From: an uncultured Marvinbryantia sp.
GTDB taxonomy: Bacteria > Bacillota > Clostridia > Lachnospirales > Lachnospiraceae
DNA length: 22,072 nucleotides
Direction: 5' to 3'
NCBI GenBank assembly: GCA_934394985.1
Contig: CAKRRF010000037.1
Coordinates: 1-22,072 of the forward strand
The notes under the pieces were generated by a model. The model had not been told where the DNA came from, made no database searches, and saw only the letters and a list, made by a program, of their open reading frames with translations. Shown one piece after another: positions 1-6,735 of this stretch; within the stretch, counting starts at the first letter, position 1; every line of letters starts with the position of its first letter. A program made the position numbers and the translations under genes.

Positions 1-804
1 ATTGGACTTTTTGTATTTCAATGGATACTGGGATATTATAATATGAAAATCAGCGGTGCTTTTGAAAGTTTTGAATCCGTTCCAGGAGTAGTTCAGTATG
101 TGATCATGGCTATATCAGGAATCGGTGTTCTTTGGTATATACAGGTGTTATGGATTTTTTCGATGCTTTTGTTGATAGTGAGAAAATTTGAAAGGGATCG
201 TATCTGGAAGATCGGAGGAAAAGCACCAGTATGGCTGCTGGTTTTGTTAACAGCCTTTGTATATGGATTCTCACAAGTTCTTAATACGCCGATAGTAACA
301 GTGTATCGGTTTGGAATTTACGGGTTCTGTTTTTTTACAGGTTATTTTATTTTTTCACATGATGAGGTTGTTGAGCGCTTAAGTAAATGGTGGGGGATTT
401 TTCTGATCGTGGCTGGTGTAACAGGAATATTCTATACGATATATTATTTTGGTGAAAATTATGCGGTAGAGCCTGTGCTTAATAATCTGCCTGCCTGTAT
501 TTATTGTTGGTTTTCAATTCTTGCAATTTTGGCATTTATGAAAAAATATGGGAACTCGGAAAACAAAGTATCAAGATGGATGTCAAAAAAATCCTGGGGA
601 ATTTATGTTTTTCATTATCTTCCATTAGCTTGTGTAGCTTATTACCTGAGGTGTTTTGCTTCAGAACTTCCGGCAGGGATTGTATATATAGTCGTGGGAA
701 TCAGTGCATTTGCAGGTGCATTGCTTTTATATGAAATCATCAGTAGAATACCGATTATCCGCTGGTGTGTATTAGGTCTGAAAAAGGAGAGAAAACATGT
801 TTAA
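1..804 (+). CDS. Acyltransferase 3 family membrane protein (5' end outside window)
   Basis: The frame is open from the first base of the window, so the ATG at 43 is probably internal and the gene starts upstream. The visible 267 codons are very hydrophobic, with about six to seven membrane segments. Near the end is a WMSKKSWGIYVFHYLP stretch; a serine/glycine-I-Y-x-x-H segment of this kind is typical of the last helices of acyltransferase-3 proteins, which O-acylate surface sugars or other cell-envelope molecules. The N-terminal catalytic motifs of that family would lie outside the window and cannot be checked. The stop overlaps the start of the next gene by 8 bases, so the two are probably co-transcribed and translationally coupled. 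Family assignment is moderately sure; the substrate is unknown. Confidence 0.65.
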   Translation: MGLFVFQWILGYYNMKISGAFESFESVPGVVQYVIMAISGIGVLWYIQVLWIFSMLLLIVRKFERDRIWKIGGKAPVWLLVLLTAFVYGFSQVLNTPIVTVYRFGIYGFCFFTGYFIFSHDEVVERLSKWWGIFLIVAGVTGIFYTIYYFGENYAVEPVLNNLPACIYCWFSILAILAFMKKYGNSENKVSRWMSKKSWGIYVFHYLPLACVAYYLRCFASELPAGIVYIVVGISAFAGALLLYEIISRIPIIRWCVLGLKKERKHV

Positions 805-1216
805 ATATAACCTTGTATCCGTACGTAAAATGCATGGCTTTTCGCAGGATGAACTGGCTGAAAAGATTGGTGTAAGTAGACAGACACTTTCAAAATACGA
901 AACAGGAGAATCCTTACCTGATATTGAGAGGTGTAAACTCCTGGCAGAAGTATTGGATGTAAGTCTGGATGATCTGGTAAATTATGAAAGAGAAAACAGC
1001 AATAATCTTGGTCTGGGCGTTCCGCCAAAGGGAAAGCATGTTTTTGGAATCACGAAAGTGGGAGAGAAAGGTCAGATTGTAATACCGGCAAAAGCAAGAA
1101 AAATATTTGATATTCAGCCAGGTGACAATCTGATCATATTGGGGGATGAAAGTCAGGGAATTGCTATTATCAAAGAAGAAAGACTAGTGGAGATATTAAA
1201 AAGAACTGCGAAATAG
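797..1216 (+). CDS. XRE-type HTH regulator with C-terminal AbrB/SpoVT domain
   Basis: A 139-residue DNA-binding protein. Residues about 5-62 are an XRE/Cro-type helix-turn-helix (QDELAEKIGVSRQTLSKYE at 18-35, followed by the usual P-D-I-E-x-x-K-L-L-A continuation). Residues about 84-128 match the AbrB/SpoVT swapped-hairpin fold (KVGEKGQIVIPAKARKIF at 87-104, then I-x-P-G-D). Both halves bind DNA in their families, so it is most likely a small transcriptional regulator, perhaps of its own operon. The start codon lies inside the end of the acyltransferase gene, with an AAAAAGGAGAG ribosome site just upstream at about 781-791. A broken XRE fragment follows directly. The regulated genes are unknown. 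Confidence 0.85.
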   Translation: MFKYNLVSVRKMHGFSQDELAEKIGVSRQTLSKYETGESLPDIERCKLLAEVLDVSLDDLVNYERENSNNLGLGVPPKGKHVFGITKVGEKGQIVIPAKARKIFDIQPGDNLIILGDESQGIAIIKEERLVEILKRTAK

Positions 1217-1223
1217 GTATGAC

Positions 1224-1346
1224 ATGACGCAGATGAAACTGGGAGAAAAGCTTGGCGTGAGTGCTAAGACGATTTCAAAATGGGAGACTGGCAAGGGATA
1301 TCCGGATATTACTTTATTAGAACCAATCGCCATCAGTTCCCAATAG
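1224..1346 (+). pseudogene. Fragment of an XRE-family regulator
   Basis: Reading from ATG 1224 or ATG 1233, the frame encodes MKLGEKLGVSAKTISKWETG followed by KGYPDITLLEPIA, the classic recognition-helix region of an XRE regulator, and ends at TAG 1344-1346. The first helix of the fold is largely missing; the in-frame bases just before read L-R-N-R-Y-D, compatible with its degraded end. No dimerisation or effector domain follows. About 40 residues are left of a protein that is normally 65 or more, so this looks like a gene remnant, although a tiny translated product cannot be excluded. It is not a duplicate of the preceding XRE-AbrB gene, because the sequence around the recognition helix differs. 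Confidence 0.6.
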
Positions 1347-1418
1347 AGATGTACACATTAAAAGAATTATGGAGAAATTATTGAGGTGTAAAAGGTATGG
1401 TAAGAAAAAAATATTTTC

Positions 1419-1446
1419 TTGACATTATCAAAAATGAGAATATACT
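1419..1446 (+). promoter_or_regulatory. SigA-like promoter of the decayed ArsR-like copy
   Basis: TTGACA at 1419-1424 and TATACT at 1441-1446 are 16 bases apart. The intact paralogue at 3269 has TTGAGA and TATAAT with the same 16-base spacing and recognisably similar surroundings (CAAAAATGAGAATATA here, CAAAAATAAGAATATA there). The promoter therefore appears to have been duplicated together with the gene. It now reads into a dead gene and may still make a short transcript ending near 1796. Confidence 0.55.
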
Positions 1447-1482
1447 ATACTTAGATAATATTTTGATGAGTGATAGCATCAT

Positions 1483-1663
1483 ATAGAATTGGCAGAGATT
1501 GTAATGAATTCTGTTCGGCAGAGAATTTTTCAGTTTTTTTACTTCATGGCATCGGTACAGTCAAGGAAATCAGAAAAGCACAGAAAGTAGCAAAATGCGG
1601 ATAATTACGCTCATCTCTGCCTCAATGAACGAGCAGGTGATGGTTATGGAGAAACAAGGACAA
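1483..1663 (+). pseudogene. Decayed, internally deleted copy of the ArsR-like regulator at 3269
   Basis: Bases 1485-1570 align with the first 100 bases of the gene at 3269 (GCAGAGATTGTAATGAATTC here, GCGGAGATTGTAATGAATCC there). The start codon position reads ATA, a one-base loss in the T-run near 1531-1541 breaks the frame, and about 345 bases of the middle are missing. After about 1580 the alignment resumes with the 3' end of the intact gene: GCTCATCTCTGCCTCAATGA here versus ACTGATCTCTGCCCCATCAA there, with GCAGGTGATGGTTATGGA replacing GTAGGTGATGATTATGGA. The homology thus runs from the promoter past the stop codon, showing a duplicated segment that later decayed. It cannot encode a working regulator. 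Confidence 0.8.
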
Positions 1664-1742
1664 TTTGCCCCAAAGGTAAGAGGGAGGAATTGATTGACCT
1701 AAAGCAATTTCATATAACGTTATCGAAAAAGTCAGACGCTAA

Positions 1743-1796
1743 GACGCAGAGCTGAACTTGATGTGAGATCGAGTTCGTTCTGCGTCATTTTGATTT
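1743..1796 (+). terminator. Probable intrinsic terminator
   Basis: GACGCAGAGCTGAACTTGAT (1743-1762) can pair with ATCGAGTTCGTTCTGCGTC (1768-1786) with a few mismatches, and ATTTTGATTT follows. It would end transcripts from the gene graveyard before the CapA gene. Directly after it is ACGTGAGTAGCGAAG, a possible weak relative of the repeat core found after other terminators in this window. Confidence 0.6.
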
Positions 1797-1872
1797 ACGT
1801 GAGTAGCGAAGCGGATTGCGAATGTTCGCTTTACATGGAAGAATAAGGAATTGGTCGTAGGAGGACAAAAGA

Positions 1873-3165
1873 ATGAATAATAAAACCAGTATCACCGCCC
1901 TGATGAGTTCCTTCGGACGGTCGTTTCATAATATTTGGAAAAAACTTACAGGACAGGAGCGCCTGTATCGCATGGAGCGCAGCCTGCAGAAAAAGATGCT
2001 GAAATGTGAGAACGAGAAACAGTGGGAGAAATTAAACCGATGCAGGAAAAAAATACGGCGGCAGAGACGTCGCATACAAAAGTGGTGCAGGATGATTGCA
2101 GTGGCGGGAATCATATTATTAGCGGCAGGAACGGTAAAATTTGGGATGGCGGCATTTAACGGAAATACAAAGAGTCAGAAGAAAAAGCCTGATGGCGGAA
2201 AGGAAGCCGTTATAGAATCTGAGACGGATACAGAGGGTGAACCAGAGGAGATTTTACTGTCATTTACCGGTGACTGTATTCTGGGTACCGACGAATATTT
2301 TGCATGGGATACTGGTTTGCCGGCTTATTATGATTTGTATGGTCCGGAGTATTTCTTGAAAAATGTGAGGAGTATTTTTGAGGAGGACGATCTGACCATT
2401 ATAAATATGGAAGGAACATTAACAAAAGAGACGACCCGTGTGGACAAGCAGTTTGCGTTTAAGGGGGATCTGGATTACGTGAAGATTTTGAGTTCATCGT
2501 CGGTAGAAGCAGCCAATGTGGCAAATAATCACAGCCATGATTATGGGGAAAAAAGCTTTCAGGATACGGTGCAGACATTGGAAAAAAATGGAATCAAATC
2601 CTTTGGATATGATGATGTGGCAGTTCTGGAAGTAAAAGGTATACGCGTGGGAATGTTCGGAATTTATGAACTGGATGATCATCTTGAGCGGATCCCACAG
2701 GTCAAACAGGACATTGCAAAACTAAAAGATCAGAATGTGGATATCATCGTTGCAGTATTCCACTGGAGTAACGAACTGGTAACGGTGCCGGATGAGAATC
2801 AGGTGACACTGGCACATCTTGCCATTGATGAAGGTGCGGATGTAGTAGTGGGACATCATCCTCATGTAGTACAGGGCATTGATGAATATAAAGGGAAAAT
2901 CATCGCTTATAGTCTCGGAAACTTTTGTTTTGGAGGCAACACACACCCTACGGAGATGGACACCTTTATTTTTCAACAGAAGTTTATCCTGGATGGAAAA
3001 AGAAATATTACAAACAGCGAATATAAAGTTATTCCATGCCGGGTATCGTCCGAAACTACTTATAATAATTATCAGCCAACACCACTCGTGGGTGAAGAAG
3101 CCAAAGAAACAATGGATAAAATAGAGGAACGCAGCCAGGAAATTAAGAATGATAGAGTTGTCTGA
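1873..3165 (+). CDS. CapA/PgsA-type metallophosphoesterase-fold protein, membrane anchored
   Basis: A 430-residue protein. Residues 28-72 are highly charged, mostly basic, and probably helical and cytoplasmic. One membrane segment lies at about 73-93 (MIAVAGIILLAAGTVKFGMA), followed by an acidic linker and an extracellular domain from about 127. That domain carries the CapA-family signatures: S-F-T-G-D (130-134), N-M-E-G (178-181), N-N-H-S-H-D (218-223), F-H-W (296-298), G-H-H-P-H (327-331) and S-L-G-N-F (347-351). CapA proteins have a calcineurin-like fold and are linked to poly-gamma-glutamate or capsule production, but no capB or capC genes are nearby, so the real substrate is unknown. An AGGAGG ribosome site at 1859-1864 supports the start. 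The long basic cytoplasmic N-terminus is larger than in many relatives. Confidence 0.85.
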   Translation: MNNKTSITALMSSFGRSFHNIWKKLTGQERLYRMERSLQKKMLKCENEKQWEKLNRCRKKIRRQRRRIQKWCRMIAVAGIILLAAGTVKFGMAAFNGNTKSQKKKPDGGKEAVIESETDTEGEPEEILLSFTGDCILGTDEYFAWDTGLPAYYDLYGPEYFLKNVRSIFEEDDLTIINMEGTLTKETTRVDKQFAFKGDLDYVKILSSSSVEAANVANNHSHDYGEKSFQDTVQTLEKNGIKSFGYDDVAVLEVKGIRVGMFGIYELDDHLERIPQVKQDIAKLKDQNVDIIVAVFHWSNELVTVPDENQVTLAHLAIDEGADVVVGHHPHVVQGIDEYKGKIIAYSLGNFCFGGNTHPTEMDTFIFQQKFILDGKRNITNSEYKVIPCRVSSETTYNNYQPTPLVGEEAKETMDKIEERSQEIKNDRVV

Positions 3166-3188
3166 AAAGTAAGTATTTTTCAGACAGC
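3157..3188 (+). terminator. Weak hairpin over the end of the CapA gene
   Basis: GTTGTCTGAAAA (3157-3168) pairs with TTTTCAGACAGC (3177-3188), with one G-U pair. The TGA stop of the CapA gene lies in the left arm. Only AATTT follows, so termination would be weak or depend on the T-run inside the hairpin. Confidence 0.4.
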
Positions 3189-3204
3189 AATTTGGAAAAT
3201 ATCC

Positions 3205-3232
3205 TTGAGATTCTCAAAAATAAGAATATAAT
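3205..3232 (+). promoter_or_regulatory. SigA-like promoter of the ArsR-like regulator
   Basis: TTGAGA (3205-3210), a 16-base spacer, and a perfect TATAAT (3227-3232) lie 37 bases before the start at 3269. The same arrangement is preserved in the decayed duplicate at 1419-1446, which supports the assignment. Confidence 0.65.
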
Positions 3233-3268
3233 TTAATTATAGAATAATTTGAGGAGTGATGATAAAAA

Positions 3269-3769
3269 ATGGAGATGGCGGAGATTGTAATGAATCCTGT
3301 TCGACAGCGGATCTTTCAATATTTTTTGCTTCATGAAACCGGCACAGTTAAGGAGATCAGAAAAGCGCTGGCTGACGTGCCCAGTGCAAGTCTGTATCGG
3401 CATATAAAAATTCTTACGGATAGTTCTATTCTTATGATCGTGGGCGAAAATCGAATTCGCGGTACAGTTGAAAGTGTTTATCAATTGAATAAAGATGCTA
3501 TGGCGACGGAAGATGAAAATGGAAATGAGGTGCAACTGTCATTGCTCAGGATCTGTGCATCATTTGCGAGGTACTTTTCCAGCGGCAAGGTTGATCCCAA
3601 GAAGGATATGCTGCTATTTACAAACTGTACTTTGCTACTGACGGACGAGGAGTTTTCGGATTTTCTTACGGAAATCAATCAGATTGCGCTCAAGTATATG
3701 AAAAAAGAGGCAGCAGAAGGCAGCAAAACGCGACAGATTACACTGATCTCTGCCCCATCAAATGAGTAG
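3269..3769 (+). CDS. ArsR-like winged-helix transcriptional regulator
   Basis: A 166-residue protein. Residues 1-75 form a winged helix of ArsR/HTH_20 type: MAEIVMNPVRQRIFQYFLL, then T-V-K-E-I-R-K-A-L, then a recognition helix around S-A-S-L-Y-R-H-I-K-I-L, then a wing with I-R-G-T-V-E-S-V-Y. The remaining 90 residues, with hydrophobic heptads and D-E-E-F-S-D-F-L, probably dimerise or bind an effector. There is no obvious metal-binding cysteine pair, so metal sensing is unlikely. The start has GAGGAGTG about 10 bases upstream. It lies 147 bases before the YfcC gene on the same strand and may control it. A dead copy lies at 1483-1663, suggesting the locus was once tandemly duplicated. Confidence 0.75.
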   Translation: MEMAEIVMNPVRQRIFQYFLLHETGTVKEIRKALADVPSASLYRHIKILTDSSILMIVGENRIRGTVESVYQLNKDAMATEDENGNEVQLSLLRICASFARYFSSGKVDPKKDMLLFTNCTLLLTDEEFSDFLTEINQIALKYMKKEAAEGSKTRQITLISAPSNE

Positions 3770-3916
3770 GTGATGATTATGGAAAGAATTTCTGGCACTT
3801 GCCGGTGCAAAAGAGACAGAAAATCTTCATTTTTCACATTTTCAGGTTACTTTATTTGCAGTTCTGTGTTACACTTCTTTTTGCGTATTATATAAAAATG
3901 AAGGAGATTTAAGGTT

Positions 3917-5437
3917 ATGAGCAAAAACAAAGGAGAAGGCCTGAAATTGTTTAACAAGGGATTTACCGTGCCGGACACCTACATTATTATTTTTTTTGTA
4001 GTGGTCATTGCAGCGGTTATGACATTCCTTGTTCCAAAAGGCTATTACGAGACAACAGATATCTCGTACACAATCAACGGGACAGAAAAGACCCGTACCG
4101 TAATCAAAGATGGAAGTTTCCAGTATCTGACGGATGATGCAGGGAAGCCGGTAACAGAAGGTGTTGCGTTATTCAGTGGTGATGGAGAAGCTGGTTTCTT
4201 TAATTACATGTATAATGGAATCGTCAACAGTTCAGCAATAGAGATTATTGCATTCCTGTTGGTAGTTGGCGGTGCATTTGGGATTATGATTCGAACCGGT
4301 GCCATTGAAGCAGGGCTGATTGGACTGATTCGTAAGGCAAAGGGCGCAGAAAAGCTGCTGATTCCGGTACTTTTCGTATTGTTTTCCTTAGGTGGGGCAG
4401 TATTTGGAATGGGAGAGGAAGCACTTCCGTTTACCATGATTCTCTGTCCATTGTTTGTAGCGGTGGGATACGATACGGTCATTGCCGTGCTGGTAACTTA
4501 TGTGGCTACTCAGATTGGCTTCGGAGCATCCTGGATGAATCCATTTTCCGTAGGAATTGCACAGGGAATTGCCGGCATTGATGTATTCTCAGGAGCGGGA
4601 TTCCGAATGGTGATGTGGGTGGTGTTTACCGCACTGGGCTGTGGAATGACCATGTTCTATGCGTCTAAGGTGAAAAAGAATCCGAAGATTTCGGTTGCGT
4701 ACGAAAGTGATCAGTATTTCCGTGATCAAAATGAAAAGACTGGTATTGACGAAGGGCATAGCTTTGGTATCGGGCATATTCTGGTACTGCTGACACTGGT
4801 AGCTACTGTAGTTTGGGTTATCTGGGGCGTTATGACAAAAGGCTATTATATGGCAGAGATTGCGACCCAGTTCTTTGTGATGGGTGTGGTAGCAGGAATC
4901 ATCGGTATGATCTTTCACTTAAATGATATGAAGATGAATGACATCGCTTCTTCGTTTAAAGATGGCGCAAAAGATTTGATTGGTGCGGCCCTGGTGGTAG
5001 CCATGGCACAGGGGATTATGCAGGTGCTTGGTGGTTCTGATCCGACTACACCGACAGTCATTAATACGATTATGTACAATATTTCACAGGCACTGTCAGG
5101 AGTATCTGGTGCAGTAGCAGCCGTGCTGATGTATCTGTTCCAGTCTGTCTTTAATTTCTTTGTAGTATCTGGTTCCGGACAGGCAGCAATCACCATGCCG
5201 ATTATGGCGCCGCTGTCAGATCTGCTGGGCGTAACCCGTCAGACTTCGGTACTGGCTTTCCAGTTGGGTGATGCATTTACAAATTTAATTGTCCCTACAT
5301 CTGGATGTCTGATCGGTTCACTGGCGATTGCAAGGATTGAATGGTCCAACTGGATCAAATTCATGTGGAAGTTCCTTGGTATTCTGATGATCGGTGCGGT
5401 TATTACGATATTGGTTGCAGTAGGAATTGGTTTTTAA
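3917..5437 (+). CDS. yfcC: YfcC-family carrier (C4-dicarboxylate / arginine-ornithine type)
   Basis: A 506-residue integral membrane protein with about 11-13 membrane segments. The N-terminal LFNKGFTVPDTYIIIFFVVV and FLVPKGYYE, an extracytoplasmic loop, G-A-F-G-I-M-I-R-T-G-A-I, and the conserved C-terminal NFFVVSGSGQAAITMPIMAP followed by Q-L-G-D-A-F-T-N are hallmarks of the YfcC/DcuC superfamily (PF03606). Members move amino acids, dipeptides or dicarboxylates across the cytoplasmic membrane by secondary transport. The next gene, an isoaspartyl dipeptidase only 21 bases away, makes isoaspartyl dipeptides or aspartate the most attractive substrates; that is inference from context. AAGGAGAT at 3900-3907 is the ribosome site. 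Family assignment is firm, substrate open. Confidence 0.88.
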   Translation: MSKNKGEGLKLFNKGFTVPDTYIIIFFVVVIAAVMTFLVPKGYYETTDISYTINGTEKTRTVIKDGSFQYLTDDAGKPVTEGVALFSGDGEAGFFNYMYNGIVNSSAIEIIAFLLVVGGAFGIMIRTGAIEAGLIGLIRKAKGAEKLLIPVLFVLFSLGGAVFGMGEEALPFTMILCPLFVAVGYDTVIAVLVTYVATQIGFGASWMNPFSVGIAQGIAGIDVFSGAGFRMVMWVVFTALGCGMTMFYASKVKKNPKISVAYESDQYFRDQNEKTGIDEGHSFGIGHILVLLTLVATVVWVIWGVMTKGYYMAEIATQFFVMGVVAGIIGMIFHLNDMKMNDIASSFKDGAKDLIGAALVVAMAQGIMQVLGGSDPTTPTVINTIMYNISQALSGVSGAVAAVLMYLFQSVFNFFVVSGSGQAAITMPIMAPLSDLLGVTRQTSVLAFQLGDAFTNLIVPTSGCLIGSLAIARIEWSNWIKFMWKFLGILMIGAVITILVAVGIGF

Positions 5438-5458
5438 ACAGAAGGTCAAAGTAGAAGA

Positions 5459-6610
5459 ATGATAAAAATAATTCAAAATATTGATGTATATGCACCACAG
5501 CATCTGGGGAAAAAGGATGTACTTACTATTAATGATAAAATCATAAAGATCGCAGATGCAGGGATGATGCCGTTGTTTAGCATTTTTCCGGAAGCAGAGA
5601 CCATCAATGGAACAGATCGTATTCTGACACCGGGATTTATTGACTGCCACGTCCATGTGCTGGGAGGCGGCGGAGAAGGCGGATTTGCCAACAGAACCCC
5701 AGAGGCTACCATGGAAGGGTTAACGAAGTTTGGCGTAACTACAGTAGTTGGCTGTCTGGGTACAGATGGAATTGGCCGAGACATGTGTGCGCTTGTGGCA
5801 AAAACAAAGGGATTAAATGAACAGGGAATGTCAGCTTACTGTTATACGGGAAGCTATCAGATTCCAGTGCATACACTGACGGATAGTATTACAAAAGATA
5901 TTATGATGATTCAGGAAATCATTGGAACAGGAGAGATTGCCATTTCTGATCATCGTTCCTCACAGCCAACCTTTGAAGAATTTGCCCGAGTGGTGGCGGA
6001 TACCAGGCTGGGAGGTGTGCTTTCTGGAAAAGCAGGGATTATCAATGTACATCTGGGCGACGGTATGAGATGTATGGATCTCATTGAACGGGTGCTTGAT
6101 GAGACGGAAATACCAGCATCCCAGTTCCTTCCAACCCATGTCAACCGAAATGAAATGCTGTTCGGTAAAGCCATCACATATGCTTTAAAAGGTGGGGCTG
6201 TGGACTTTACCGGAAATGAAGACATGGATTACTGGGAGACCATTAGTGACGAGGTTCGGGTATGCAATGGAATCAAGCGGATGCTGGATGCAGGTGTGAA
6301 CCCAAATCGCATCACTATCTCATCGGATGGGCAGGGAAGCCTGCCGATTTACAATAAACAGGGAGAATTCCTTGGAATGGGCGTAGGACAATCCAGCTGT
6401 CTGTTAAAAGAAGTGAAAGAATGCGTAGAACGTACAGAGATTCCATTGGAAATAGCACTTTCCACGATTACAGCCAATCCGGCAGAGATCTTGAACTTGA
6501 AGGAAAAAGGAAAGATAGAAGAGGGAAAGGATGCTGATCTGTGTATTTTGGATCAGAGTCTGCAGGTAATGGAAGTTATCGCAAGAGGAAAGACTGTATA
6601 TAAAAAATAA
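5459..6610 (+). CDS. iadA: Beta-aspartyl (isoaspartyl) dipeptidase, zinc amidohydrolase
   Basis: A 383-residue cytoplasmic enzyme that splits isoaspartyl dipeptides, the products of damaged-protein turnover. The amidohydrolase barrel carries H64-x-H66 (DCHVHVLGGGGEGG), H198 (NVHLGD), H227 (PTHVNR) and D290 (SSDGQG), the expected metal ligands. E73, Y133, R166, R230 and S294 match the E. coli IadA catalytic and substrate residues E77, Y137, R169, R233 and S289 with the same spacing. The position of the carboxylated bridging lysine (K162 in E. coli) is E159 here, in GTGEIAISDHRS. Length is normal for the family. It follows the YfcC carrier by 21 bases with a GAAGG ribosome site (5441-5445), so the two form an operon. 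The glutamate bridge is the only odd feature. Confidence 0.92.
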   Translation: MIKIIQNIDVYAPQHLGKKDVLTINDKIIKIADAGMMPLFSIFPEAETINGTDRILTPGFIDCHVHVLGGGGEGGFANRTPEATMEGLTKFGVTTVVGCLGTDGIGRDMCALVAKTKGLNEQGMSAYCYTGSYQIPVHTLTDSITKDIMMIQEIIGTGEIAISDHRSSQPTFEEFARVVADTRLGGVLSGKAGIINVHLGDGMRCMDLIERVLDETEIPASQFLPTHVNRNEMLFGKAITYALKGGAVDFTGNEDMDYWETISDEVRVCNGIKRMLDAGVNPNRITISSDGQGSLPIYNKQGEFLGMGVGQSSCLLKEVKECVERTEIPLEIALSTITANPAEILNLKEKGKIEEGKDADLCILDQSLQVMEVIARGKTVYKK

Positions 6611-6622
6611 GGTAAGGCGGGC

Positions 6623-6651
6623 TTGACTTTATAGATCAATCTTTTTATAAT
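6623..6651 (+). promoter_or_regulatory. SigA-like promoter before the leader hairpin
   Basis: TTGACT (6623-6628), a 17-base spacer and a perfect TATAAT (6646-6651) lie right after iadA. Transcription would start near 6658 and meet the terminator at 6679-6720 before the coding region at 6736. Confidence 0.7.
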
Positions 6652-6678
6652 ATCTACAAGTAAATTCGGGTGCAACGT

Positions 6679-6720
6679 GGCATATGGGCAAAAAATGTCT
6701 ATATGCCTTTTTTTAATTTT
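6679..6720 (+). terminator. Strong intrinsic terminator or attenuator before the PEP-domain gene
   Basis: GGCATATGGGCA (6679-6690) pairs with TGTCTATATGCC (6696-6707) over 12 pairs, two of them G-U, with an AAAAA loop, followed by TTTTTTTAATTTTT. It sits between the promoter at 6623 and the start at 6736. It can end the yfcC-iadA transcript, and it also stands in the leader of the next gene. Confidence 0.8.
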
Positions 6721-6735
6721 TAAGTGGGGGAAAAT

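Noticed and set aside
3869..3896. TTACAC-16-TATAAA as a promoter for the YfcC gene.
   Set aside because: Transcription would start inside or after the ribosome site at 3900-3907, so it cannot make a normal mRNA for the start at 3917.
3779..3916. An open frame after the ArsR-like gene (L-A-L-A-G-A-K-E-T-E...) as a remnant of a transporter gene.
   Set aside because: The fragment is too short and carries no recognisable motif; I could not support homology to any family.
6724..6735. GTG 6724 as the start of the PEP-domain protein.
   Set aside because: The sequence before it is the terminator T-run with no ribosome site; the GGGGG site lies between it and ATG 6736.
6655..6735. A preQ1, T-box or other known riboswitch in the leader of the PEP-domain gene.
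   Set aside because: The leader has only about 20 bases before the terminator stem and none of the conserved motifs of those classes.
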